NCBI RefSeq assembly: GCF_047785965.1
Contig: NZ_JBLOBF010000001.1
Coordinates: 1 to 64,000 of the forward strand
Length of the DNA: 64,000 nucleotides
DNA from: Caldisericum exile_A
GTDB taxonomy: Bacteria; Caldisericota; Caldisericia; Caldisericales; Caldisericaceae
Direction: 5' to 3'
The first letter of the stretch is position 1; each line of letters starts with the position of its first letter. Below the pieces are notes generated by a model. That model saw nothing but the letters and a program-made list of their open reading frames with translations. It did no database searches and was not told where the DNA came from. Below are positions 1-8,858 of the stretch, one piece after another. The position numbers were made by a program, and so were the translations under genes.

Positions 1-219
1 TGTTCCACAGATGGCACCTTAGAAAATATGTATAAAGATGTTGGAAAACACCTTGATGAGCTTTCAAAGAAATGGGAAGAAATCTCTCGGCCTGTGTTTG
101 AACATGATCACCCAGAAGTTGCAAAGAGAATACGGGAATATAAACAAAGAAAAGAAAAGGTACTCAAAGAAAATGAAGAAAAAATCGAAGCATTCTATCG
201 CTCTGGAGAAACTTACTAA
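1..219 (+). CDS. C-terminal end of an unknown protein (5' partial)
   Basis: The reading frame is open from the first base of the window, so the gene starts outside it and only its last 72 codons are seen. The visible part is rich in Lys, Glu and Arg and predicted to be helical, probably coiled-coil. It ends with a Ser-Gly-Glu-Thr-Tyr tail. I do not recognise a family. An internal ATG at 28 has no Shine-Dalgarno sequence, which supports a start further upstream. A strong terminator follows 25 bases after the stop, so this is the last gene of its transcription unit. Confidence 0.6.
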   Translation, partial: CSTDGTLENMYKDVGKHLDELSKKWEEISRPVFEHDHPEVAKRIREYKQRKEKVLKENEEKIEAFYRSGETY

Positions 220-244
220 AAGAGCAAGCAGATAGATTATGATA

Positions 245-274
245 AAGCCCCTCAACCTAAAGAGGGGCTTTTTT
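245..274 (+). terminator. Rho-independent terminator
   Basis: A perfect 9-bp stem (245-253 pairs with 262-270) with an 8-base loop is followed by a run of T to 274. It ends the unit containing the partial gene at the left edge. The opposite strand has no T-run after the hairpin, so it should work mainly for the + strand. Confidence 0.9.
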
Positions 275-276
275 AA

Positions 277-1143
277 TTAAACCAAGGGTTCGAAATCGTT
301 TATGTATTTCTTTATGTAGTCTGTAGTTTTATCCCAAAGTTTTTTTCGCAAATCCTCGTTATCTGCGATTTTTAAGTAATCTGTTGGTTTTGAGTCTGCA
401 AAGTAATTTCCTGTAAGATATTCTATATCCTTAGTCTTTGCAAGGTATATACTTGTCTTCGCACCTTCTTCTGGGGTTTTTGCGCCAATTAAGAACAAAT
501 CTCTTATAGGTTTCGGAAAGTTTGAAAATATCCCAGTTTTAACAAGTCCAGGGTGAACTGCAAAGACATAAATACCTTTGTCTTTTAGTCTCTTTGCAAG
601 TTCAATTGTGAACATAAGTATCATGAGTTTTGAATTACTATAAGATTGAATACCATTATAGTGATTTCTCGATTCAAGGTCATCTAAATTAATTTTACCG
701 CCTTTGTGCATTGCAGATGATACATTGATTATTCTTGAAGGACTACCTTCAGAAAGAAGCGGCAAAAGGGAGTGTGTAATGTAAAAAGGTGCAAGATAAT
801 TCACCATAAAGGTTTTTTCAATGCCGTCCTCTGTAAGTGCAAGTCTCATGTTCCATGTGCCAGCATTATTTATAAGAATATCAAGTTTGTTATGTTTTTC
901 TTTGAATCTTTTAAGAAAATCTAAAATTGATTTGAAACTTGAAAGGTCTACCTCAAAGAATTCTATGTTTTCATTTTTAGATAATTCTTTTGCCTCTTTG
1001 AGCACCGTAAGAGCCTTATTTTTATCTCTTGCGGTAAAGATAACAAATGCTTTTGACTTTGCAAGGTCTATTAAGGTTGCCTTGCCGATGCCAGATGTTG
1101 CCCCCGTAATGAGCACTTTTTTTGTGCTTATATCCCAATCCAT
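277..1143 (-). CDS. Short-chain dehydrogenase/reductase (SDR)
   Basis: NAD(P)-dependent oxidoreductase of the classical SDR family, 288 aa, cytosolic. The cofactor motif TGATSGIG is at residues 13-20, the NNAG motif is near residue 90, and the catalytic Tyr-x-x-x-Lys appears as YSNSK, preceded by the expected Ser in a VSSA stretch. The overall pattern is closest to the retinol dehydrogenase/protochlorophyllide reductase-like SDR branch. The substrate cannot be told from sequence. The start has an AAGGAA Shine-Dalgarno sequence. It lies 15 bases after the small membrane protein gene and is probably co-transcribed with it. Confidence 0.9.
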   Translation of the reverse strand: MDWDISTKKVLITGATSGIGKATLIDLAKSKAFVIFTARDKNKALTVLKEAKELSKNENIEFFEVDLSSFKSILDFLKRFKEKHNKLDILINNAGTWNMRLALTEDGIEKTFMVNYLAPFYITHSLLPLLSEGSPSRIINVSSAMHKGGKINLDDLESRNHYNGIQSYSNSKLMILMFTIELAKRLKDKGIYVFAVHPGLVKTGIFSNFPKPIRDLFLIGAKTPEEGAKTSIYLAKTKDIEYLTGNYFADSKPTDYLKIADNEDLRKKLWDKTTDYIKKYINDFEPLV

Positions 1144-1158
1144 AGTTCATTCCTTAAA

Positions 1159-1491
1159 TTAGAATTTGAAGTTTTGGGCTAAATCATAAACGATAGGTAT
1201 CTTCCAAAACTTACCCTGCAATGCATAGATAAAGCCAATAAGAGAAACAACAAATAAAACAATTCCACCAAGCAAACCTATAATCCATCCAAGTATTGGG
1301 ATATATTCAATAATACTTAAGGCAATTTCAAAAATAAAAAGCACAAGCCCCTGTTTTGCATGCTCTATACAAAATTTACTATCACGTTTTACAAGCAAAG
1401 GAATTAAAAATAGAATTGAAATGTATGATAAGCTTGCAATTACCTTATTTTCTTCAACGTCTCTTGGGTCAAAATCCTTTAATTCTTCCAT
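1159..1491 (-). CDS. Small membrane protein, DUF4870/Tic20-like
   Basis: A 110-aa protein with a charged N-terminus and about three membrane segments. The layout (acidic start, SYISILFLIPLL segment, EHAKQGL motif, then two hydrophobic helices with glycines) is typical of the DUF4870/Tic20-like family, whose function is not established. A GGAGGT Shine-Dalgarno sequence precedes the ATG. A TATAAT box on the minus strand (1525-1530) gives a leader of roughly 25-30 bases. First gene of a two-gene unit with the SDR. Confidence 0.75.
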   Translation of the reverse strand: MEELKDFDPRDVEENKVIASLSYISILFLIPLLVKRDSKFCIEHAKQGLVLFIFEIALSIIEYIPILGWIIGLLGGIVLFVVSLIGFIYALQGKFWKIPIVYDLAQNFKF

Positions 1492-1594
1492 ATCTACCTC
1501 CTAATTTTAGATTGTTGTAATTAAATTATATAATAGAATTAAAAATAACGGAAAAGTTCCATTTCCATTTCTTCTCAAAATTTGCAATTTATAT

Positions 1595-1600
1595 TATAAT
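1595..1600 (+). promoter_or_regulatory. -10 box of a leaderless promoter for the thr operon
   Basis: TATAAT ends 9 bases before the thrC ATG. With the usual 6-7 bases from -10 to the transcription start, the mRNA would begin within about 3 bases of the start codon. There is no Shine-Dalgarno sequence and no recognisable -35 hexamer. Confidence 0.6.
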
Positions 1601-1609
1601 TATCCCAAT

Positions 1610-2872
1610 ATGGAAAGGGAGCTTAGATGTATTAGATGTGGGAAAACATACGATGTTTTTTCATCAAAAACTCGTTGTGAGTGTGGCGGATTATTAGAAG
1701 TAAGCCTTAAAGAACCTCTTCATCCATCGTTTAAAGAAACATTTCTTAAAAGAAGAATGTCTTTAAAGCCCTATGATCAAAGTGGCGTATGGCGATACAG
1801 GGAGTTTGTCCTTGATATTGAGGAAGATTCAATTGTCACGCTTCCTGAGGGAAGGACAAACTTATACAAGAAAATCATAGATGGGATGGAAGTATACTTC
1901 AAGCATGAAGGGGAAAATCCAACGGGCTCTTTTAAGGATAGGGGAATGACAGTTGGCGTAAGTGTTGCAAAGAAACTCGGTTTTAAAATTACTGCATGTG
2001 CCTCAACTGGAAATACCTCTGCATCTTTGGCAAGTTATTCTTCTCATGCGGGGCTTAAAAGTGTTGTTTTTATTCCCAAAGGTAAAGTTGCTATTGGAAA
2101 GTTATCGCAGGCGCTTTCGTATGGGGCAAATGTACTTGAAATTGAAGGTGATTTTGATTATGCAATGAAGCTTGTAGAAGATGCAAGTCATGAATATAAA
2201 CTTTATCTTCTTAATTCCTTAAATCCTCTTCGCCTTGAAGGGCAAAAGACAATTATCATAAATGCTCTTGAAGAACTTGATTTTGAGGTGCCTGATTGGA
2301 TTATAGTGCCGGGTGGCAATTTAGGGAATACTTCAGCCTTTGGAAAGGCGCTAAAGGAACTCTATGAGTTTCATTTTATTGATAAAATCCCTCGTCTTGC
2401 AGTCATTCAAGCAGAAGCTGCCTCGCCTTTTTATAAAGCATTTAAGAATGACTTTAAAAAATTTGAACCAATGAAAGCCGAAACGATTGCAACAGCAATT
2501 CGTATAGGAAACCCTGTAAATTATGAAAAAGCCGTGCAATCAATAAAATTTACAAACGGTATTGTTGAAAGTGTAAGCGATGCTGAAATCCTTGAAGCAA
2601 AAAGAGATATTGATAATATTGGGATAGGATGTGAGCCCTCAAGTGCTTCTACGCTTGCTGGTTTAAGAAAGCTTAGAAGATCAGGTGTAATTAGGAGTAG
2701 CGATAAGGTTCTTTTGATTCTTACAGGAAATCTTCTTAAAGACCCTGATACTTCTATCAACCTGCATACGGGAATGATTCAAGGTGTTTCCGTTACGAAT
2801 AGGTTTTTTGCAATATCAAATCTTAAAGATCTTGAAATTATTTTAAAGAAGATTACATCGGAGGTATCTTGA
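1610..2872 (+). CDS. thrC: Threonine synthase
   Basis: PLP enzyme converting O-phosphohomoserine to threonine, 420 aa. An N-terminal zinc-ribbon-like segment has Cys at 7, 10, 23 and 25, as in the zinc-finger-bearing subgroup. The PLP Lys is K109 in the motif NPTGSFKDRG, and a glycine-rich phosphate loop (GGNLGN) follows. First gene of an operon with the fused aspartokinase-homoserine dehydrogenase, asd and two more genes. It is separated from the next gene by one base. No Shine-Dalgarno sequence; a TATAAT box lies just upstream, so the transcript is probably leaderless. Confidence 0.95.
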   Translation: MERELRCIRCGKTYDVFSSKTRCECGGLLEVSLKEPLHPSFKETFLKRRMSLKPYDQSGVWRYREFVLDIEEDSIVTLPEGRTNLYKKIIDGMEVYFKHEGENPTGSFKDRGMTVGVSVAKKLGFKITACASTGNTSASLASYSSHAGLKSVVFIPKGKVAIGKLSQALSYGANVLEIEGDFDYAMKLVEDASHEYKLYLLNSLNPLRLEGQKTIIINALEELDFEVPDWIIVPGGNLGNTSAFGKALKELYEFHFIDKIPRLAVIQAEAASPFYKAFKNDFKKFEPMKAETIATAIRIGNPVNYEKAVQSIKFTNGIVESVSDAEILEAKRDIDNIGIGCEPSSASTLAGLRKLRRSGVIRSSDKVLLILTGNLLKDPDTSINLHTGMIQGVSVTNRFFAISNLKDLEIILKKITSEVS

Positions 2873-2873
2873 T

Positions 2874-5252
2874 ATGCTTGTCTTAAAGTTTGGTGGCACA
2901 TCTGTTGGGAGCGCAAAGGCAATAAGGCAAGTTTATGATATTGTTAAAGGTATTCCTGAATCTAAGATTGTTGTTGTATCAGCAATGAGCGGTATAACCG
3001 ATAGTCTTATAAAGGCAGGTAATCTTGCGGTATCAGGTGATGAGAGTTTCAAAGATGTTTTAGAATCGATTAGGAAAAAACACAATGAAACTTCAATTGA
3101 ACTATTTGGAAGCACACTTAAATCAGTTAATGAATTATTGGACGAACTTGAACAAATAATTTTTGCAGTTTATAGGTTGAGGGAACTATCAGATAGAGCA
3201 AATGCACTTATTCAATCTTTTGGAGAGCGTCTCAACGCAAGGATAGTCTCAAAATATTTTCAGAATATGGGTCTTAAGTCAGTGTCTGTGGATGCAATAA
3301 AATATCTTATTACGACTTCTGATTTTCTTGACGCAAATCCTCTTTATGAAGAAAGTAAGAAACGAGCCGAAAAAATCTTTGGAAGATACCTAAAAGAGGG
3401 ATTTACCCCAGTTGTAACAGGATATATTGGAGTAACTTTTGATTCATCAATAACTACACTTGGGCGTGGAGGAAGCGATTATTCTGCAACTATTTTAGGA
3501 AGGCTTCTTGATGCAAGAGAGGTTTGGATTTATACAGATGTAAACGGGGTATTAAGTGCAGATCCAAAGATAGTCTCTGATGCAAAGACTATTGAGAAAT
3601 TGAGCTATGCAGAGGTAAGAGAACTATCCTATTTTGGCGCAAAAGTAATGCACTCAAAATCTCTTATTCCTGCAATTGAAAAACATATTCCCATTCGTGT
3701 TATTAATACTTTTAATCCCAATGGCTCACATACGCTTATTTCAGATGAGACATCATTTTTGGGACCAAAGGCGGTAACATCCATAAAGGATATTGCACTT
3801 GTTTCAGTTGAGGGAAAGGGTATGCAGGGACTTAAAGGGATCTCAAAACGAATTTTTGATGTTGCAAATAGATCAAATGTAAACATAATAATGATTGCAC
3901 AATCCTCATCAGAGCAAACTGTTGATCTATTTATAAAAGAGAGTGAAGTAGATCTTCTTCTAAAAGGACTTGAACACGAATTTGAAAACGAAATAAAACT
4001 TGAACTTATCGATAGAATTTCATCTAAAAAGAATCTATCAATTATTTCAATTGTTGGCGATGGTTTAAATAGCGATGAATCGATTCAAAAAGAAATATTT
4101 AGGATTTCATATGCATATGGTTTTAGAATCCTGTCAGTTGTGCAAGGTTCATCAGAAAATAGCCTTTCTTTTGTTGTTAAAAGGGGAGATGTTTCAAAGA
4201 GTATTAATGCGCTTCACAGTGAACTTGGACTTGCAAATCCCAAGATAAAAACTCTTAATATTTTCCAGTTTGGGGTTGGCGCTGTTGGAAAGGAGCTTAT
4301 AAAACTCATTGAAGAAAACAAAGAGTATTTCGAGAATAACCTACACTTTCGATTGCGTTATGCGGGACTTGCAAGATCAGGAAGTTTTGCAAAGAGTGAT
4401 GAAGTTGAGACACACATTAAGAATTGGGATTTTAGATTCAAGAATGTAGGCTCTCCTTTGAATTATGTAAAAACGCTTCCCAAAAATACAATAGTAGTTG
4501 ATGTAACGAATTCTGATACGATTGGAATGGATCTTCTTGAACTACTTTCTTTGGGTTACAATGTGGTTACATCAAATAAGAAAAACCTTGCAACTGATTA
4601 TGAAACTTATAAAAAATTCACAAGTGCAAAAGGAAAATTCCTTTATGAAACAACAGTGGGTGCATCGCTTCCTTTGATTAAGGTTATAAGAGATTTTATC
4701 AATTCTTTCGATGAGGTATATAGAATTGTAGGGCTTCCCTCTGGTACACTTTCATTTATTTTTACGCTTGTAAATAGAGGTAAATCACTTAAAGATGCAA
4801 TTTTGAAGGCAGTTGAATTGGGATATACAGAACCAAATCCTGTTGATGACCTTGTAGGGATGGATTTGCTTAGAAAGGGAAAAATTCTTTCATATCTTAT
4901 AGGAAAAGACTTTAAAGAGAAGGATATTGAATTTGAGTGTTTTACGAAGGCAAAGACGCTTGACGAATTTTTTGAAAATGATTTAATGAATTTTGAACAT
5001 CGCCTGAAGGAACTTTCTAAAAATGGTGTTGTCTATCCTGTTGTAGAAATTGAAGATAAACTAAGGATTACTTTAAAGAGTTTTCCAAAGGATTCTACAT
5101 TTGCAACACTTAAAGAGGGTGAAAACATCTTTGAAATTTATTTAAAGAACTTTTCCGGAATACCTATAACAATTCGTGGGCTTGGTGCAGGCCTCAGGAT
5201 TACAGCTGAAGGGGTGCTACAGGACATTTTAAGTTTGGAGGCGTACATATGA
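2874..5252 (+). CDS. thrA: Bifunctional aspartate kinase / homoserine dehydrogenase
   Basis: A 792-aa fusion catalysing the first and third steps from aspartate to homoserine. The aspartokinase domain starts with KFGGTSVGS at residues 5-13 and covers roughly 1-290. Regulatory ACT domains follow at about 300-450. The homoserine dehydrogenase domain starts with a Rossmann motif (FGVGAVG, about 464-470) and contains the GTLSFIF and DLVGMDLLRKG regions. Length and order match the E. coli ThrA type. A GGAGGT Shine-Dalgarno sequence lies at the end of thrC. The ACT domains suggest allosteric feedback, probably by threonine, but specificity cannot be read directly. The stop overlaps the asd start (ATGA). 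Confidence 0.95.
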   Translation: MLVLKFGGTSVGSAKAIRQVYDIVKGIPESKIVVVSAMSGITDSLIKAGNLAVSGDESFKDVLESIRKKHNETSIELFGSTLKSVNELLDELEQIIFAVYRLRELSDRANALIQSFGERLNARIVSKYFQNMGLKSVSVDAIKYLITTSDFLDANPLYEESKKRAEKIFGRYLKEGFTPVVTGYIGVTFDSSITTLGRGGSDYSATILGRLLDAREVWIYTDVNGVLSADPKIVSDAKTIEKLSYAEVRELSYFGAKVMHSKSLIPAIEKHIPIRVINTFNPNGSHTLISDETSFLGPKAVTSIKDIALVSVEGKGMQGLKGISKRIFDVANRSNVNIIMIAQSSSEQTVDLFIKESEVDLLLKGLEHEFENEIKLELIDRISSKKNLSIISIVGDGLNSDESIQKEIFRISYAYGFRILSVVQGSSENSLSFVVKRGDVSKSINALHSELGLANPKIKTLNIFQFGVGAVGKELIKLIEENKEYFENNLHFRLRYAGLARSGSFAKSDEVETHIKNWDFRFKNVGSPLNYVKTLPKNTIVVDVTNSDTIGMDLLELLSLGYNVVTSNKKNLATDYETYKKFTSAKGKFLYETTVGASLPLIKVIRDFINSFDEVYRIVGLPSGTLSFIFTLVNRGKSLKDAILKAVELGYTEPNPVDDLVGMDLLRKGKILSYLIGKDFKEKDIEFECFTKAKTLDEFFENDLMNFEHRLKELSKNGVVYPVVEIEDKLRITLKSFPKDSTFATLKEGENIFEIYLKNFSGIPITIRGLGAGLRITAEGVLQDILSLEAYI

Positions 5253-6274
5253 AGAAAAAAGTAGCCATTATGGGTGCAACTGGTTTAGTTGGTCAAAGAT
5301 TTGTAAACCTTTTAGAGAATCACCCTTTCTTTGAAGTGACAAGTCTATATGCAAGTAAAAGAAGTGAGGGAAAGCGGTATAAGGATGCTGTTTATTGGAT
5401 TTTAGAAACTGATATTCCAGAATACGCAAAAGATATAGTCTTAAAATCCTTTGAAGACTTGCCACAGGTTGAGGAAAGTATAGTATTTTCAGCTCTTCCA
5501 TCTGATGTTGCATATACCCTTGAAGTTGAACTTGCAGAAAATGGGCACTTTGTTTTTTCAAATGCATCTTCTCATAGATACGATAAATTCGTTCCCATTT
5601 TAATTCCAGAAGTGAACCCTGATCATATTGAGGCTGTAAAATTTCAGGGCACAAAGGGATTTATCATTACCAATGCAAATTGCTCCACAACAGGGCTTGT
5701 GATACCTTTAAAAGCACTTTCTCGAAGATTTAGAATAAGTGATCTGTTTGTCGTGACAATGCAAGCAATTTCAGGCGCAGGCATTCATGGGCTTTCTGCT
5801 TTGGAAATACATGGGAATATTTTACCTTACATTGAAAAAGAAGAAGAGAAAATTGAGATTGAAACAAAAAAGATTTTAGGAACATTTGGGAACGAATTTA
5901 AAGATTCTGATATCGATATTTTTGCTCGAACTAATAGAGTGCCAGTGCGTGAAGGACACACAGAGGTTGTATTTTTGAAAGTTGAGGCATATTTGAGAGA
6001 AATTATACAAACGTTTAGGGATTTCAAAGGTCTTCCACAGGAATTAAAGCTTCCCACAGCACCAGAAAAACCAATCATTGTATTTGAGGATACTCTACGC
6101 CCTCAGCCTACCCTTGATTTAAATAATGGAAAGGGAATGAGTGTAAGCGTTGGGAGGATAAAACTCAAAGGTGATGTTCTAACTTTTACTATTTTATCCC
6201 ATAACACTATTCGAGGTGCCGCAGGAGGGAGCATACTTAATGCAGAATTTGCGTTTGCAAAGGGGCTTATATGA
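5249..6274 (+). CDS. asd: Aspartate-semialdehyde dehydrogenase
   Basis: NADP-dependent enzyme making aspartate semialdehyde from aspartyl phosphate, 341 aa. The N-terminal nucleotide-binding motif GATGLVGQRF is at 9-18. The catalytic Cys is C145 in NANCSTTGL. The sequence style and length resemble the archaeal/fungal branch more than the usual short bacterial Asd. Translation is coupled to thrA by a 4-base ATGA overlap and to the next gene by another ATGA overlap. It completes the pathway to homoserine together with the flanking fusion gene. Confidence 0.93.
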   Translation: MKKKVAIMGATGLVGQRFVNLLENHPFFEVTSLYASKRSEGKRYKDAVYWILETDIPEYAKDIVLKSFEDLPQVEESIVFSALPSDVAYTLEVELAENGHFVFSNASSHRYDKFVPILIPEVNPDHIEAVKFQGTKGFIITNANCSTTGLVIPLKALSRRFRISDLFVVTMQAISGAGIHGLSALEIHGNILPYIEKEEEKIEIETKKILGTFGNEFKDSDIDIFARTNRVPVREGHTEVVFLKVEAYLREIIQTFRDFKGLPQELKLPTAPEKPIIVFEDTLRPQPTLDLNNGKGMSVSVGRIKLKGDVLTFTILSHNTIRGAAGGSILNAEFAFAKGLI

Positions 6275-7296
6275 TGTTTAAAAAAGGTATATTAAACGAT
6301 ATTTTTAGGGATTATATAATTTTTAGAGAATTAAATCCGGTTAAAAAGTCTCTTCCAAATTTTGAAACTTTGAAAGATAAGCTCGAGCTTCAAGCACTTC
6401 CCAGGAAAAAGGACAAAGAGTATGCGCTCGTAATTTCTGAGATTTTGAAAAGTGCGATGGACTTTTCAAACATAGTCTATCTTGGTGATACGTTTCTTTC
6501 GGATCTCACAGTTATAAAAAATCTCGAAGAATTAGGATTTGATATTTTTGGAGTAATTACTGATGAGGAGGAAACAAACTTTGAATCTCCTTATCCTTAT
6601 GTTGTTTTTAACAATAGTTGGGCAAAGATAAAAGATTTTGTCTCTGATAAAATTAGTGAGAAAACAATTGTAATTGTTGACATTGATAAAACAGCAATTG
6701 GTGCGCATGGAAGAAATCATCTTCCAATTGACAAGGCAAGAACCGACGCAATAGTTTCCATCGCTGAAGCAATTTTTCAGAAGAAATTTGATTCGTTGGA
6801 AAAAGGAAATTTTTTGAAACTCTACAAATCAATTCACACAAAGGATCTTTTGAACTTTACTCAGGATAATCAGGATATTGTCTCAATTACAACCCTCATT
6901 ATTTATTCTAATGCAATTTCTCTTGATGAATTTCTAAAGCTTGCGAAAACAACATCTTTTGAGGAATTTATAGAAGATATTAGAGTTTCAGGACAACTTC
7001 AAGACCTTGTTTATGAAGTAAAAGAAAATATCAAAGCAAAATCACCGACATTATTTCCGACTTTTAGAAAAGTCGAACTCGAAAAAACTCTTGCAAGAAT
7101 GAACTTTTTACCTGATGACACACCTTTAGAGACTCTTCTTTCAGAAGAGATTCTTATAACAGGTGAAGTTTTTGACATTGGAAAATATGCGCTTTCGAAA
7201 GGTGCTATAGTGTTTGGTGTTTCAGATAAGCCTGGAGTTGCTTCGTTCTCAGAGGATAAGTCAATTTTTACGAAATTAATTAAAATTTATCCGTAG
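6271..7296 (+). CDS. HAD-like protein with permuted motif order, thr operon
   Basis: A 341-aa protein I do not recognise as a named family. It overlaps asd by ATGA and so belongs to the threonine operon. It carries the hallmarks of the HAD phosphohydrolase/phosphotransferase fold in unusual order: a motif IV-like GDTFLSD at 72-78 preceded by a Lys-rich stretch (45-49), then a motif I-like VDIDKT at 136-141 after a hydrophobic strand, a helical region (about 150-290) that could be a cap, and a motif II-like VFGVSDKPG at 314-322. The usual order is I, II, III, IV. No homoserine kinase gene is present in the operon. ThrH, a HAD enzyme, can phosphorylate homoserine, so a phosphotransfer role here is possible but purely inferred. 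No signal peptide or membrane segment. Confidence 0.5.
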   Translation: MMFKKGILNDIFRDYIIFRELNPVKKSLPNFETLKDKLELQALPRKKDKEYALVISEILKSAMDFSNIVYLGDTFLSDLTVIKNLEELGFDIFGVITDEEETNFESPYPYVVFNNSWAKIKDFVSDKISEKTIVIVDIDKTAIGAHGRNHLPIDKARTDAIVSIAEAIFQKKFDSLEKGNFLKLYKSIHTKDLLNFTQDNQDIVSITTLIIYSNAISLDEFLKLAKTTSFEEFIEDIRVSGQLQDLVYEVKENIKAKSPTLFPTFRKVELEKTLARMNFLPDDTPLETLLSEEILITGEVFDIGKYALSKGAIVFGVSDKPGVASFSEDKSIFTKLIKIYP

Positions 7297-7343
7297 ATTT
7301 TAATAAAAGAAGCAAGGCGATTTGATTTATTGGAGGCGAAATT

Positions 7344-8552
7344 ATGAAATATAACTTTGATGAAGTTGTTAATAGGATTGGTACTGCTTCCTACAAGTGG
7401 GATGGTGTAAAATTCATATTTCAAGATAGCGATGTGCTTCCTATGTGGGTTGCTGATATGGATTTTAAAATTGCAAAGCCGATCACAAATGCAATTCGTA
7501 AACGTGCAGAACATGAAATTTACGGATACACGGTTGTTCCAGATTCGCTTGTTGAGGCTACTATAGATAGGTTAAAAAGAAAATATAATTGGGATGTAAA
7601 GCCTGAATGGCTTGTTTTTACACCCGGGGTTGTTCCTGCTCTTTACACAGCTGTTAAAACATTTGCATCACCTGGAGATAGCGTTCTTGTTCAAGAACCT
7701 GTGTATTATCCGTTTTTCCATGCAATTAGAGATAACGGTGCGCATGTTGTGAGTTCTGATTTAAAACTTGTAAATGGTCATTATGAAATTGATTTTGAAG
7801 ATCTTGAGAAAAAATTCTTACCTAAACCTGGTCTTACTCCAACACCTGCAAGGGTTAGGGCAATGATTATGTCTAATCCCCATAATCCTGTTGGAAGAGT
7901 TTTTAATAGAAAAGAGCTTGAAAAAATTGGAGAAATCGTTTTAAGACATGGTGCAGTTATGATTTCTGATGAGATTCATTGTGAGATAGTTTATAAAGGG
8001 CATAAACATATTCCATTTGCAACAATTTCTAAAGAGTTTCAAGAGAACTCTATTACTTGTATGTCGGCAAGTAAAACTTTTAACCTTGCAGGTCTTGAAA
8101 CGTCCGTTATTATAATTCCTAATGAAAGAATAAGAGCACGATTCATTGAGGCAAAAGGGCGAATTCTCTCAACACCAAATGCCTTTGGGCTTGTTGCAAT
8201 GGAAGCTGCATTTCGCTATGGCGATGAATGGCTTTCACAACTTCTTGAGTATCTTGAAGAAAACATAAATTTTTTAATGGATTTTGTTAAAAAAAGAATT
8301 CCAAATGTAAAAGTCATAAGACCTGAAGGTACTTATCTTGCATGGCTTGATTTTAGAGAACTTGGTTTAGATGAACATGAATTAAGTGAATTCTTAAGAA
8401 AAAAGGCAAAAGTTGGCCTCGATGATGGCTATATTTTTGGTGAATCGGGTAAAGGTTTTGCACGTCTTAACTTTGCAACTCCCAGAGTAATCCTTGAAGA
8501 AGGTCTTCGAAGAATAGAGAAAGCTGTAAAAGAAATTACAGGAGTTTTCTAA
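7344..8552 (+). CDS. patB: PatB/MalY-type C-S lyase (cystathionine beta-lyase-like)
   Basis: Fold-type I PLP enzyme, 402 aa. The MalY/PatB subgroup is recognised from the start (FDEVVNRIGTASYKW, then WVADMDF) and the PLP Lys K244 in the motif SASKTFNLAG. Such enzymes cleave cystathionine or cysteine to thiol or H2S, ammonia and pyruvate; some also act as aminotransferases. GGAGG precedes the ATG. It lies 47 bases after the HAD-like gene and may be the last gene of the thr operon, which would link homoserine-derived and sulfur amino acid metabolism. Confidence 0.88.
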   Translation: MKYNFDEVVNRIGTASYKWDGVKFIFQDSDVLPMWVADMDFKIAKPITNAIRKRAEHEIYGYTVVPDSLVEATIDRLKRKYNWDVKPEWLVFTPGVVPALYTAVKTFASPGDSVLVQEPVYYPFFHAIRDNGAHVVSSDLKLVNGHYEIDFEDLEKKFLPKPGLTPTPARVRAMIMSNPHNPVGRVFNRKELEKIGEIVLRHGAVMISDEIHCEIVYKGHKHIPFATISKEFQENSITCMSASKTFNLAGLETSVIIIPNERIRARFIEAKGRILSTPNAFGLVAMEAAFRYGDEWLSQLLEYLEENINFLMDFVKKRIPNVKVIRPEGTYLAWLDFRELGLDEHELSEFLRKKAKVGLDDGYIFGESGKGFARLNFATPRVILEEGLRRIEKAVKEITGVF

Positions 8553-8640
8553 ATATTTAGTTATTTGTAATATTGAGGGTATTTTATTCAATGTATCCGT
8601 TGAGAGTTTTATAAACCCTAAAAAATGCCTGAGGTTCACG

Positions 8641-8796
8641 TTGTATTTTATCGATTGTGATTTCTACGAAAAATATAGCCATACTCCTGTTGAATTTAAA
8701 GAGGTTATTGAAGAGATAGTAAAAAATAGAGAAATAAGCAAGTACCCCATGGTGATTATAAATTGTTATTTAATAAAAATGCAAAATAAACTATAA
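8641..8796 (+). pseudogene. Possible remnant of a small thioredoxin-fold protein
   Basis: The 306-base gap after patB holds a reading frame, open from just after the patB stop to 8796, without an ATG. The only reasonable start is TTG at 8641, preceded by GAGG at 8631-8634, giving 51 aa. The translated part (YFIDCDFYEKYSH... then EEIVKNREISKYPMVIIN) resembles the second half of small thioredoxin-like proteins of the YuzD/DUF1462 kind, including a YPxVxIN segment that would carry the cis-Pro. The expected N-terminal half with its redox Cys pair is not seen. It may be a decayed gene or a short real gene with a TTG start. Confidence 0.3.
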
Positions 8797-8836
8797 CTTT
8801 AGTTTAAGGTTTTTTAATCTTTCTTTAATTCCGTGC

Positions 8837-8842
8837 TATAAT
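8837..8842 (+). promoter_or_regulatory. -10 box upstream of the metal ABC operon
   Basis: A perfect TATAAT, 16 bases before the ATG at 8859. The transcript would start near 8849, so the 5' leader would be about 10 bases and the AAGGTG Shine-Dalgarno sequence (8847-8852) would lie at its very end. No clear -35 hexamer and no recognisable Zur/MntR operator. Confidence 0.5.
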
Positions 8843-8858
8843 ATACAAGGTGATTTAT

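Noticed and set aside
5268..5654. A 128-codon reading frame antisense to asd
   Set aside because: The opposite strand encodes an intact, well-recognised Asd protein; the antisense product has no family features.
8850..8858. GTG at 8850 as start of the metal-binding lipoprotein
   Set aside because: It overlaps the Shine-Dalgarno sequence that is correctly spaced for the ATG at 8859, and the signal peptide is complete from there.
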